6,461 nucleotides of DNA, taken from NCBI GenBank assembly GCA_029258405.1, contig JARHYY010000084.1, positions 1 to 6,461 on the forward strand, read 5' to 3'. Positions within the stretch are counted from its first letter, which is position 1, and each line of letters begins with the position of its first letter. The DNA comes from Helicobacteraceae bacterium (GTDB lineage Bacteria; Campylobacterota; Campylobacteria; Campylobacterales; Helicobacteraceae). The notes under the pieces are model-generated. The model was not told where the DNA came from and did no database searches. It saw only the letters and a list, made by a program, of their open reading frames with translations. Below are positions 1 through 6,347 of this stretch, one piece after another. The position numbers and the translations under genes were made by a program.

Positions 1-1453
1 CAGATACAAACCCCATTTCAGAAGCTTTTAAAAGTGCTAATGCAACTATTGGTGTGAGCATAACAAGATAATTCATATAATTAGCATGCTCTTGTATTTT
101 TAAAAAGAATTCCGCATTGTTTGAAAAGTTGATACCCATATTTGATGATTTCTGTAGAGCTTCAAAAGAATGCTGCATAATTAAATCATTTAAAAAATTA
201 ATGATTGAGAGTATTGGTGTCCAAAGCACAATCCATAAAAGTAGAGTGATATAAAGCTTTATATGTTTGAAATCTGAAAATATGACAGCAAATAATGCTA
301 AAATCCACGAAATACCAACAATCATTACTGTAAAGTAGGCTTTAGCCATAGGTAAATAAGTTTTGGCTAATATGCCTTGTGTTTGCATTTGATTAAAAAG
401 ATTGTAGTGAGCAATACTTGCTGATGATGATAATGAACCTTCATTTAAGCCATATAATTTCTCTATGCTTTTAAAGCTATCTCTTGTGCTATTAATTAAA
501 AGAGTTTGCTGAAACATTTCTCTTGCATTATTCCAATTTTGAGCATAAATCTTAGCTACTCCAGCAACTCTATCCTCATATCGTTGTGCCATGCTTTTAG
601 GAATACCTAAACTCGCAAGATGGGTGTTAATGATATTCTCTGATATTTTTGCATCAGCAATATATTCTTTTATATGATTGCCTAATGCTTGACATGTAAT
701 AAGTTCAGATTCGCCATCAAGATTGCCATCAGCATCTTTTTTGTAATGTAGGGTAAGAATTTGATTCATTGTCCAAAATGGTGCTGGTGTTCCTAGTAAA
801 TCCTCTTTCAGATTATTACTTTGCATTAAAAAATAATTTAAGGCTGGATTTTTCAAAACATTGTATTTATAGCAACCATTAATGAAGCTTAACATATTTC
901 TCTGCAAATAAGGTGTTCCATTAACTACAGATTGAGCTATTCTAGGGACAACCAACATGGAAGTCAAGCTAAAACCAACGCCTGCATTCCGCATAGAAAT
1001 AGAATCAGGTGTCGAGTAATGCTTTTCCATGCCAAATAATATACCCCTTTCAATTCTACTAACAAGAGATAGGACATGTCCAATACCAATTGGCACTTCA
1101 GAAACGATATAAGATTCTGTGGTGCTCTCATCAAATATCATATACTGATGAGTTTTATCATTTGGTGCATGTAAAAATAGATTCCATATAAGCAATGATA
1201 AAATAGAGATTTTCCCAATCTCAACAGTCATATTTGTTCTATTATTAGCCAACACTTTAAAAACACCATAGATATAACCTATCAACAACGCCGATTTAAA
1301 GAGCATGCCTGATTCTTGAATAACACCCCTTACCGCTTGTAAAATCTCATTCATGATACTTGCATAGCCCCATGTGTAAATGAGATTGCTATTAGGAACA
1401 TCAGCACAAAAAGCTATAGTTGAAAAAATGAATATAAATACTACAAATTTCAT
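1..1453 (-). CDS. traG: Conjugal transfer protein TraG, N-terminal part (TraG_N), truncated by window edge
   Basis: The frame is open from ATG at 1453 to the window edge, giving 484 residues with no stop; F TraG is about 940 residues, so roughly half is visible. In F-type systems TraG is an inner-membrane protein: its N-terminal part works with TraH in pilus assembly, and its periplasmic C-terminal part acts in mating-pair stabilisation and entry exclusion. The protein starts with a hydrophobic signal-like segment (residues 3-17). Membrane helices follow near 50-69, 82-94, 373-392 and 400-421, and another begins near 460. A VPIG motif (120-123), followed by a region reading RIERG then a YSTP motif, and the WTPILSIIN-type helix (411-419) fit the TraG_N family. 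The start is set by AAGGAA at 1458-1463, 4 bases upstream. The gene begins 8 bases after the traH stop. The C-terminal half cannot be seen, so whether the gene is intact is unknown. Confidence 0.88.
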   Translation of the reverse strand, partial: MKFVVFIFIFSTIAFCADVPNSNLIYTWGYASIMNEILQAVRGVIQESGMLFKSALLIGYIYGVFKVLANNRTNMTVEIGKISILSLLIWNLFLHAPNDKTHQYMIFDESTTESYIVSEVPIGIGHVLSLVSRIERGILFGMEKHYSTPDSISMRNAGVGFSLTSMLVVPRIAQSVVNGTPYLQRNMLSFINGCYKYNVLKNPALNYFLMQSNNLKEDLLGTPAPFWTMNQILTLHYKKDADGNLDGESELITCQALGNHIKEYIADAKISENIINTHLASLGIPKSMAQRYEDRVAGVAKIYAQNWNNAREMFQQTLLINSTRDSFKSIEKLYGLNEGSLSSSASIAHYNLFNQMQTQGILAKTYLPMAKAYFTVMIVGISWILALFAVIFSDFKHIKLYITLLLWIVLWTPILSIINFLNDLIMQHSFEALQKSSNMGINFSNNAEFFLKIQEHANYMNYLVMLTPIVALALLKASEMGFVS

Positions 1454-1461
1454 GTAATTCC

Positions 1462-2913
1462 TTACAAATTATTCATACTTTGAGCAGTTTGATCAAGTAA
1501 TTTTTGCATTTTTTTCACATCATCAAATTCTTTACTCAATTTTTCAGATTTCTCACCCAATCGTTGTAAAAACTTCTCGCGAACACTTTTTATACTTTCA
1601 GATATTTTTCCAGTGTCCTTACCTTCTAAATTTTTCTGTAAAGACTGTTGCCCTAATGGAAGAATCAAATTCTTTTCAATTTCATCGGCAATTGCATTAA
1701 TAACAACCTCAAAATATTTTAATATTGCCATTTCAATATATGGATCAGGATTAACTCTCTGTTCAGAAGCTGCATAGTTGAGAAGAGAAGCCACAGGCAT
1801 AGTCATGGTTTCGATAAACTTAATATCATCTGGTGAAATTGGTTGGTTATGAGCAATAGATTCAACAATTTTTATTAACCGCTCTCTCACTGTAAAGAAG
1901 AATGGTTTAAATGTAATCTCGATAGAATCTTTATTTTTAGGAACACTAAAATATTTTCCATCTTTACTTATTTCCCACACAGGCACTTGTATGCTTATAT
2001 CCTCTGAATCTTTTGCACCACTATCTTTAACACCAAATAAAAAGTCTATAAACCTATCTGGGGCTATAGAAGGATCGATAATTTTCACTTCCGTAGCAAC
2101 ATTATCCTGACCTGTATCAGCTGTCTTACCATCGCTATAACCAACTATATCACCAACCAATGCACGCAATAAATGTTCATATTCTTCAGGATCCATGCTT
2201 TCTTTTAAAGGTGTGAGAGCATGCTTATTACTTTCAAGCATATACTTCAACAAAGAGCCTTGAGCAAATAAAATATCACTAGGACTAGCACCATCAGAAG
2301 AACTTCCACCTTTTCCATTAATCCAATCTGTGAAAGAATTAACAGAACTTGAAACATCTTCTCCAAATGAAGATATCCATGATTCACTAACACCACCTCC
2401 AATGCCTGTTGATAATGAACCAGCTAGTTTCTCTCCTACTTTACCACTCCAATTATTGAGAGCGGTGCAGGTGTTAAAATTGATAGAATTGATAGCATTT
2501 GATATGTCTTCTAAAGCTGTCATAATTGTATCGCAATCTTTACAGAGCGTTGATAATGCTATCTTAAAGGCAAATGCGGGGGCGGCGGTTTGTATTTTCT
2601 TTAACTTTTCTACGATATAATCAAGCCCCAAATAAGAAAACCCTCCAAAAATCATATCTATACCGCTACAACCGATATTGAAAGAAGGTGTTTGTATATG
2701 AAAAGGGGTTATGCTATCACCTCCACCCCACCTGATTCGTGATGAACCCAAAGTTGCTAATCCACTTGTTTGAGATTTAAAGTAGCCTGTTTGCTCATTC
2801 AAAACAGCTGTATTTAAAGAGTTTCTGATGAATTCATTTATATCAGCATTTGCCATTGTTATGAAGCTACTATAAAATATTAATGCCATAGTCTTTTTGT
2901 TTAAAATGCCCAT
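1462..2913 (-). CDS. traH: F-type conjugative pilus assembly protein TraH
   Basis: This 483-residue protein is close to the F TraH length of about 460. TraH is a periplasmic or outer-membrane-associated protein needed for F-type pilus assembly and works with TraG. A signal peptide is clear: basic NKK at 5-7, a hydrophobic stretch, and an ANA|D cleavage site after residue 23. The family signature follows: GCSGIDMIFGGFSYL (81-95), then a CxxC pair (Cys124, Cys127) and NTC (Cys149). These match the conserved 'GCgGID..fGsFSf', 'C..C' and 'NsC' blocks of TraH, whose cysteines may form disulfides. The C-terminal ~50 residues are charged and heptad-like, as expected for the coiled coil of the family. 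The start is set by AAAGGAG at 2921-2927, 7 bases upstream. The first 13 bases overlap the end of traF. A 96-aa plus-strand frame inside this gene is a shadow. Confidence 0.94.
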   Translation of the reverse strand: MGILNKKTMALIFYSSFITMANADINEFIRNSLNTAVLNEQTGYFKSQTSGLATLGSSRIRWGGGDSITPFHIQTPSFNIGCSGIDMIFGGFSYLGLDYIVEKLKKIQTAAPAFAFKIALSTLCKDCDTIMTALEDISNAINSINFNTCTALNNWSGKVGEKLAGSLSTGIGGGVSESWISSFGEDVSSSVNSFTDWINGKGGSSSDGASPSDILFAQGSLLKYMLESNKHALTPLKESMDPEEYEHLLRALVGDIVGYSDGKTADTGQDNVATEVKIIDPSIAPDRFIDFLFGVKDSGAKDSEDISIQVPVWEISKDGKYFSVPKNKDSIEITFKPFFFTVRERLIKIVESIAHNQPISPDDIKFIETMTMPVASLLNYAASEQRVNPDPYIEMAILKYFEVVINAIADEIEKNLILPLGQQSLQKNLEGKDTGKISESIKSVREKFLQRLGEKSEKLSKEFDDVKKMQKLLDQTAQSMNNL

Positions 2914-3389
2914 ATTGATACTCCTTTAATTCTATCTTTTTTTAAAAGTCCCCAATACCTGCTATCAAAGCTCATTGGATTATCACCCATCACAAAACAA
3001 GAATCCTGTGATATAACACCGTTGTATTGAAACTGTGGGACTTTATTGCCCTTGTTATCATAAATTCTTGCCTTACCAAGTAACACTCCATTGCAGTAAA
3101 ACTCTCTACCTTTAGTATTTAAGGTATCTCCACTATCACATACAACGATTTTAGCAAAGGGTGTATCTTTTTTATAATAAAATGTATCCATTGGAAATTT
3201 AAAGGCAACAATTCTATGTTTTAGAGAATCATATTTTTGAATATCTTTATCAATGATGATAAAGCTTTTGTTCAAAATGCTGTCAGTAGCAAATATACCA
3301 AATATATAATGCCAAGAAAGATATTCAAACAAATAATGAGCACCAACAATTGCAATGGGGCATAAGACGATAAAGATAATTTTTTTCAC
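2901..3389 (-). CDS. traF: Conjugative transfer signal peptidase TraF (S26 family)
   Basis: This 162-residue serine peptidase of the S26 type carries an N-terminal membrane anchor (about residues 3-20). The catalytic serine is probably Ser37, in a TDS motif matching 'T.S.P.G' of TraF/LepB proteins. The catalytic lysine is probably Lys80, in AKIVVCDSGD, which corresponds to 'KRvvGlPGD'. The last box, GDNPMSFDSRYWG (135-147), matches 'GDN...SxDSRyfG' well. It is therefore the RP4-TraF/R27-TrhF kind of TraF, not the thioredoxin-like TraF of the F plasmid. In RP4 and R27 such peptidases mature and cyclise the pilin, so that is the likely job here, on the outer face of the inner membrane. No pilin gene is visible. 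The start is GTG; its GTGA overlaps the stop of the upstream gene by 4 bases with only a weak RBS, which suggests translational coupling. The next gene, traH, overlaps its end by 13 bases. Confidence 0.9.
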   Translation of the reverse strand: MKKIIFIVLCPIAIVGAHYLFEYLSWHYIFGIFATDSILNKSFIIIDKDIQKYDSLKHRIVAFKFPMDTFYYKKDTPFAKIVVCDSGDTLNTKGREFYCNGVLLGKARIYDNKGNKVPQFQYNGVISQDSCFVMGDNPMSFDSRYWGLLKKDRIKGVSIWAF

Positions 3390-3751
3390 TTTTGAAACTC
3401 TTTTTTATTTTTGTATATTTCAAAAAGATAATTAGTAATATCAATTCCATTACCTGCTGATATGAGATTGTCTTTTTTTATAACAATACCATTGTTTGCA
3501 ATGGCAATTTTTTCGCATTCTTCTTTGGCTTCAAGCATAAAATCATTCACAATGCTTAAATTAACATAGGTTTTTTGCTTCTCTTGAAAAGCAAAGGTGA
3601 ATTCTGCAATCTGCTTTTCAAGTTTTTCTGTATCTACGATAAATACTTGCATTTCTTTGGATTTTTGATGAGTAAAATAAGATATGCCTATACTTATTAA
3701 TGTAGAGAGCACAAGTATAATAAGGTAGTCTAAAAAACTACTCTTAATCAT
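3386..3751 (-). CDS. trbI: TrbI-like F-type conjugation protein (small inner-membrane protein)
   Basis: This 121-residue protein has one N-terminal membrane helix (about residues 9-26) and a periplasmic remainder that is largely helical and charged (about 38-65). F TrbI is similar in size (128 aa) and layout and influences pilus extension and retraction. Three points support the family call: the segment just after the helix (VFIVDTEKLEKQIAEF, resembling 'IVtFDmkgTldqF'), the C-terminal part IVIKKDNLISAGNGIDIT (resembling 'vIlVapAVvsGapDIT'), and its position beside S26-type traF and traH. The family is divergent, so the call is by pattern and context. It is the first gene of the visible operon, with a good RBS (AAAGGA at 3757-3762), and its last 4 bases overlap traF. 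In many F-type clusters traW, traU, trbC and traN lie between trbI and traH; here they do not. Confidence 0.68.
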   Translation of the reverse strand: MIKSSFLDYLIILVLSTLISIGISYFTHQKSKEMQVFIVDTEKLEKQIAEFTFAFQEKQKTYVNLSIVNDFMLEAKEECEKIAIANNGIVIKKDNLISAGNGIDITNYLFEIYKNKKEFQK

Positions 3752-3765
3752 TGATATCCTTTGTA

Positions 3766-3778
3766 AAAATCTTTGATT
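3766..3778. repeat. Operator-like dyad, copy 1 (direct repeat AAAATCTTTGATT)
   Basis: This 13-base sequence is repeated exactly at 3808-3820. Its core, AATC-TTT-GATT, is an inverted repeat with a 3-base spacer. The starts of the copies are 42 bases apart, about four helical turns, so both would face the same side of the DNA. This copy lies between the candidate -10 box and the start codon of trbI. Such an arrangement is typical of a repressor or activator site, but no binding protein is identified. Confidence 0.5.
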
Positions 3779-3807
3779 ATTTTACTATTAAAAAAAGCGT
3801 TTATGAG

Positions 3808-3820
3808 AAAATCTTTGATT
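3808..3820. repeat. Operator-like dyad, copy 2 (direct repeat AAAATCTTTGATT)
   Basis: This is the second exact copy of the 13-base dyad-containing sequence. It lies about where the -35 region, or just upstream of it, would be for the predicted trbI promoter. It is also upstream of the candidate plus-strand -10 box at 3849. One regulator bound at both copies could therefore affect both divergent operons. Confidence 0.5.
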
Positions 3821-3897
3821 TTTTTTGCATAAATCACAAAAAATAGTTCATAATATTAAGTATTTTTCAAAAATTTAAGTTCAAGATTAGGTAAAAA

Positions 3898-4635
3898 ATG
3901 AAAAGTATTAATGCTGATGAATTATTGTATCTTGCTCATATAAAATATGTAGAACCTAACGAGGTGCTCGATATATTATCATCGTGCATTAATGAAATTT
4001 ATAATTTTGGTAAGATTGAATCTGAGTTCGATAGAAAGGGTAATATAGTTTTTTATAAAGAGTTTTATAACAAATTCAAAGATTTAAAAAGAGATAAAAT
4101 TCAATTAAAATTTAATCATGAATTATTGAAATTATTTAAAAGAAGGCTTGAAGCTTATTCATTAAATAGACGAGTGAAAAATTTTTTAATCTCTCTAAAT
4201 AAAAATAGAGTTGTGAAAGGGAGGATTATTAAAAAAATTAATGATGGTTTTTTAATTTCTATGAATAGCTTTGGAATTGAAGCCTATTTTTTTGAAAAAG
4301 ATTTTGTGGAGAGTGAAAAAAAGAAGCTTTATAGGATAAATCATGAATTAACTTTTAAGGTCAAAAGGTATTGCTTAAAAGATTCTCCTATGATTACTCT
4401 TTCAAGAATAACAGGATTTTTAGATATTTTAAGAGCTGATATTAAAGAGATTTTTGGAAATGATTATGAAAATGTTGTGAGTATTGAGCGTGAATTTGGG
4501 AAGATGATAAGTATAAAAAGCTTAAAAAAAATTCCAAAGCAAAAAATTCAAAAACTCTCAAGTAAATATAGAGAAAATGTTAAAGTTGAATTTGTAAAGG
4601 ATTATAATGGACAATCAAAGAGATACAAATCATAG
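3898..4635 (+). CDS. Short NusA-like protein: NTD-like region plus S1 domain, degenerate KH1, no KH2
   Basis: The 245-residue product follows the layout of transcription elongation factor NusA. Residues 8-36 (ELLYLAHIKYVEPNEVLDIL onward) resemble the NusA N-terminal helix that contacts RNA polymerase ('lAheK.ipke.vie.l..Al'). Residues 40-56 fit the short strand region after it. Residues 105-170 form an S1-type RNA-binding domain (VVKGRIIKKINDGFLI... to ITLSRITGFL, matching NusA 'v.LSRt.p.fl..Lf..EvPEI'). SIEREFGKMISIK (195-207) matches the 'ik.iaRePG.RtKiAV' step into KH1. The following KIPKQKIQKLSSKY aligns with the KH1 helix, but the GxxG loop is lost, and KH2 is absent. Bacterial NusA is usually about 350 residues or longer. 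By family knowledge it could bind RNA polymerase or nascent RNA. A role in antitermination of the tra operon is inference. The RBS is weak (TTAGG), and the gene overlaps the next one by 29 bases. Confidence 0.62.
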   Translation: MKSINADELLYLAHIKYVEPNEVLDILSSCINEIYNFGKIESEFDRKGNIVFYKEFYNKFKDLKRDKIQLKFNHELLKLFKRRLEAYSLNRRVKNFLISLNKNRVVKGRIIKKINDGFLISMNSFGIEAYFFEKDFVESEKKKLYRINHELTFKVKRYCLKDSPMITLSRITGFLDILRADIKEIFGNDYENVVSIEREFGKMISIKSLKKIPKQKIQKLSSKYRENVKVEFVKDYNGQSKRYKS

Positions 4636-5416
4636 AGATAGTATAGAAACAAGAAATCAAGGCACTGATCGATGGGGGGGATATGCCCCTAAAGAATTAA
4701 CAGAGAGTTTTGGAGAGTTTCCAAGGATTAGAGGAATGTTTTCTGTGCTATCAGAAATACAGAGATACTATGTAATAGAGGAGCGTTCAGATTCGTTGCC
4801 TAAGGAATACTTTACAATGGAGCAAATTGTAGAGTATTTTAAAGTTGGTTTTAAAAATGGTTTATTTGAGAGTCTTATTTTTCTTACTCTAGTGCCTTTT
4901 TTACAGGTTATTTATCCTAGTTTTAAGTATTATTTTTTAAATGAGCAAGTTTCTGAATCAGAGATTCTTTTTTTCAAGACTCTCTCCTATGTGCCGCTTG
5001 TTTTATCAACAGCGTTTGTCATTTACATAGGTAAATATTACAGCGGTGATATAACAAGACGCTGTATTTTTGCTCTAATGAATGGTAGGAGCATAGCATT
5101 TGTATTGAAGGGTGTTTTGTTTTATTTTTTACTCCAATGGTTTGCTGATTACTCATTGAAAAATCCTAATATTCTCTATGGTCTTGCTGATTATAGTTCT
5201 TGGTTGATTTGGATTTTTAGTGATCTGAATATTTCTCAAGAACAGATTTATATTTATTATTATTCATATGTCGTTCCTTCTTTAAGGCATATAAGTTTAT
5301 CCATAGTTTTAATAATGGGATTATTCGCTTTATTGCCATTTCTTGCCATTTTTTTTAAAAGTTATGTAAGGCGAGTTAATAAACAAATCATTAAAGAGAG
5401 ATATGATGATATTTGA
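4607..5416 (+). CDS. Hypothetical four-helix membrane protein with a poly-G tract near its 5' end
   Basis: I do not recognise this 269-residue protein. It has a polar N-terminal part of about 80 residues, rich in R, E and D. Likely membrane helices lie near 86-104, 120-142, 162-180 and 230-252, with an aromatic-rich stretch (about 195-222) between the last two and a basic tail (RRVNKQIIKERYDDI). The start is well supported: AAAGGA at 4596-4601 precedes ATG by 5 bases, inside the preceding gene, which it overlaps by 29 bases, so the two are cotranscribed. Seven G at codons 23-25 may make expression switchable (listed separately). Cotranscription with a NusA-like factor, opposite a conjugation operon, suggests an accessory role of the element such as entry exclusion or envelope adaptation, but nothing in the sequence proves this. 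A second in-frame ATG at residue 44 lacks a strong RBS. Confidence 0.8.
   Translation: MDNQRDTNHRDSIETRNQGTDRWGGYAPKELTESFGEFPRIRGMFSVLSEIQRYYVIEERSDSLPKEYFTMEQIVEYFKVGFKNGLFESLIFLTLVPFLQVIYPSFKYYFLNEQVSESEILFFKTLSYVPLVLSTAFVIYIGKYYSGDITRRCIFALMNGRSIAFVLKGVLFYFLLQWFADYSLKNPNILYGLADYSSWLIWIFSDLNISQEQIYIYYYSYVVPSLRHISLSIVLIMGLFALLPFLAIFFKSYVRRVNKQIIKERYDDI
4674..4680 (+). repeat. Homopolymeric G tract (G7) inside the membrane protein gene
   Basis: Seven consecutive G bases encode the end of Trp23, Gly24 and the start of Gly25. A tract this long stands out in such AT-rich DNA. Gain of one G brings TAA into frame four codons after the tract (ATA TGC CCC TAA). Loss of one G also leads quickly to TAA (GAT ATG CCC CTA AAG AAT TAA). 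Poly-G tracts in coding regions are known phase-variation sites in Campylobacter and Helicobacter, but seven is at the short end for frequent switching. Confidence 0.6.
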
Positions 5417-5423
5417 TGATATT
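5404..5423 (+). repeat. Perfect 10-base tandem duplication across a stop codon
   Basis: TGATGATATT occurs twice without a gap; the second copy begins with the TGA stop of the membrane protein gene. A run of GTTA units follows directly. Loss of one copy would only change the last residues. No GC-rich hairpin with a T run is seen in the 13 bases between the converging genes, so no intrinsic terminator is called here. Confidence 0.7.
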
Positions 5424-5429
5424 AGTTAG

Positions 5430-5693
5430 TTAGTAGGGTATTTTTTTGAGGATTAATGTATAAATATAGGCTTTTACATTTTTTGGCGTATCATTAAAAA
5501 CCTTGAAGAAGTCTTTATCAATATTTTGAATGCATTCTTGAAGTTTTTCTTTGTCGATATATTCATTAGGTTCATTGCATATTTGCGATAAAGCTTTGTC
5601 AAGATGATTTCTATTGCTCCAAACTTCTTTTTCATTCACCTGATAATGTTTAATTAAATTGTCTAAAAGAAAAGTGATTAAGAAAACAGACAT
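5430..5693 (-). CDS. Small hypothetical protein overlapping the Panacea gene; candidate cognate toxin
   Basis: This 87-residue protein belongs to no family I recognise. It looks mostly helical, with a hydrophobic N-terminal helix (MSVFLITFLLDNLIKHY) that is rather short and interrupted by Asp and Asn for a membrane span, then a charged middle with several Lys and Asp, and a final helix (AYIYTLILKKIPY). Its ATG lies inside the 3' end of the Panacea gene, with a 16-base overlap and only a weak RBS, so translation is probably coupled. Panacea antitoxins are known to be encoded beside small, very diverse toxins, and position makes this the candidate partner. That is inference from context alone. 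It could also be a second antitoxin subunit or an unrelated accessory protein. It ends 13 bases from the converging membrane protein gene. Confidence 0.68.
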   Translation of the reverse strand: MSVFLITFLLDNLIKHYQVNEKEVWSNRNHLDKALSQICNEPNEYIDKEKLQECIQNIDKDFFKVFNDTPKNVKAYIYTLILKKIPY

Positions 5694-6247
5694 CGATATT
5701 GCTCACTTTCTTTATAAAGCTTATCAAGCTCTTCAATCCTCTGTTTATCGAAAAAATCCTTTATATCTTTAATTTCAATTGGGTTACTTTTCTTTTTTTC
5801 AAAAGCATTTAACCATGGACTTTCCTTATGTGTTTTGTTCCTTAATGCTGAAGCACTGTATTGTCCATATTCATTAAATGTAATTTTTATGATTTCTCTT
5901 TCTTCTTCGTTAAGAGATAAATCATCTTCTTTAATATTTTCAAAACATAGCATTAAATCGCTACTTTCATGATTTTTTAATTGGTTGTTTAATATATTAT
6001 AAAGTTCTTTTACCACGGGACCATGTGGCCAAGCTTGTATTTCTTCCTCAAACAAAACTCTATTAAAATAAGTTAGATGCAAACCTTGTGCATAATATAC
6101 TAGTTTTTGCATTTTAAGATGTGTAATGGGATCTGGTGTAGTTTTAAAAAAGTTTTCCTCTTCGTTATCATCTTCTTTTTTAATGCTATCGTTTAACCTT
6201 TGATTGAGCAATAAAAAATATTTAGCGACATCTAAAACCTTTGCCAT
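5678..6247 (-). CDS. Panacea-domain (DUF4065, SocA/GepA-like) antitoxin protein
   Basis: This 189-residue protein has the Panacea signature: LxKLVYYAQG-type helix (HLKMQKLVYYAQGLHL, 43-58), then FEEEIQAWPHGPVVKELYN (66-84) with the WPHGPV motif, and YGQYSASALRNKTHKESPW (127-145), matching 'yg.lsa..Ls..TH.e.PW'. The domain is near full length. Members are antitoxins that bind and neutralise many unrelated toxins; SocA also acts as a proteolysis adaptor in Caulobacter. They are frequent on mobile elements and prophages. The start at 6247 is chosen over an upstream in-frame ATG at 6346 for two reasons: AAGGAG (6254-6259) lies 6 bases before it, and the extra 33 residues would merely translate a DNA direct repeat (FKLLYTK twice). 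The 87-aa gene downstream overlaps its end, the usual form of a two-gene toxin-antitoxin operon. Confidence 0.88.
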   Translation of the reverse strand: MAKVLDVAKYFLLLNQRLNDSIKKEDDNEEENFFKTTPDPITHLKMQKLVYYAQGLHLTYFNRVLFEEEIQAWPHGPVVKELYNILNNQLKNHESSDLMLCFENIKEDDLSLNEEEREIIKITFNEYGQYSASALRNKTHKESPWLNAFEKKKSNPIEIKDIKDFFDKQRIEELDKLYKESEQYRCLFS

Positions 6248-6270
6248 AACTAACTCCTTAGAATGTGGAT

Positions 6271-6293
6271 TTTTAGTATAGAGTAGCTTAAAA
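6271..6293 (-). promoter_or_regulatory. 23-base direct repeat, proximal copy, with TATACT -10-like box
   Basis: The plus-strand sequence begins TTTTAGTATAGAGTAG and is matched at 22 of 23 positions by 6319-6341. Read toward the Panacea gene it contains CTATACT, a good -10 box (6275-6280), about 30 bases before the start codon and close to the RBS. It is plausible as a promoter, an operator, or both for the toxin-antitoxin operon. No clear -35 hexamer is seen. Confidence 0.5.
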
Positions 6294-6318
6294 GGAACTA
6301 AAACTAAAATCCTCTGAA

Positions 6319-6341
6319 TTTTAGTATAGAGTAGTTTAAAA
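6319..6341 (-). promoter_or_regulatory. 23-base direct repeat, distal copy, with TATACT -10-like box
   Basis: This is the second copy of the 23-base repeat; the starts are 48 bases apart and one base differs. It again carries TATACT on the coding strand of the Panacea gene (reverse of 6323-6328). The pair may be tandem promoters or paired binding sites for an autoregulating complex. It lies inside the open frame upstream of the chosen start, which explains why that frame codes for a repeated peptide. Confidence 0.5.
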
Positions 6342-6347
6342 ATCATT

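Larger units (their letters stand above)
3752..3897. promoter_or_regulatory. Divergent intergenic promoter region between the tra operon and the NusA-like gene
   Basis: The 146 bases between two divergently transcribed genes must carry, at least in part, the promoters of both. On the plus strand CATAAT (3849-3854) is a 5/6 match to the -10 box; the -35 side is weak, as is common in Campylobacterota. On the minus strand TAAAAT (reverse of 3779-3784) is a 5/6 match to a -10 box for trbI. An 8-T run lies at 3819-3826. Two identical dyad-containing sites flank the minus-strand box and are listed separately. The promoters are predicted from consensus only. Confidence 0.5.

Noticed and set aside
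2330..2620. Plus-strand 96-aa open frame inside traH
   Set aside because: It lies wholly inside a strongly supported gene on the other strand, has no RBS and no recognisable domain; it is a shadow frame.
3386..3751. Reading the 121-aa protein as a TraW N-terminal part or a stand-alone coiled-coil protein
   Set aside because: Length, single N-terminal helix and the 'sG.DIT' end fit TrbI better, and there is no TraW domain.
5414..5450. Possible bidirectional terminator between converging genes
   Set aside because: A T run follows AGGGTA, but no stem of useful strength could be drawn.
6248..6346. Upstream extension of the Panacea gene to ATG at 6346
   Set aside because: The extra 33 residues translate the direct repeats, the family begins near MAKVLDVAKYF, and the strong AAGGAG lies just before 6247.
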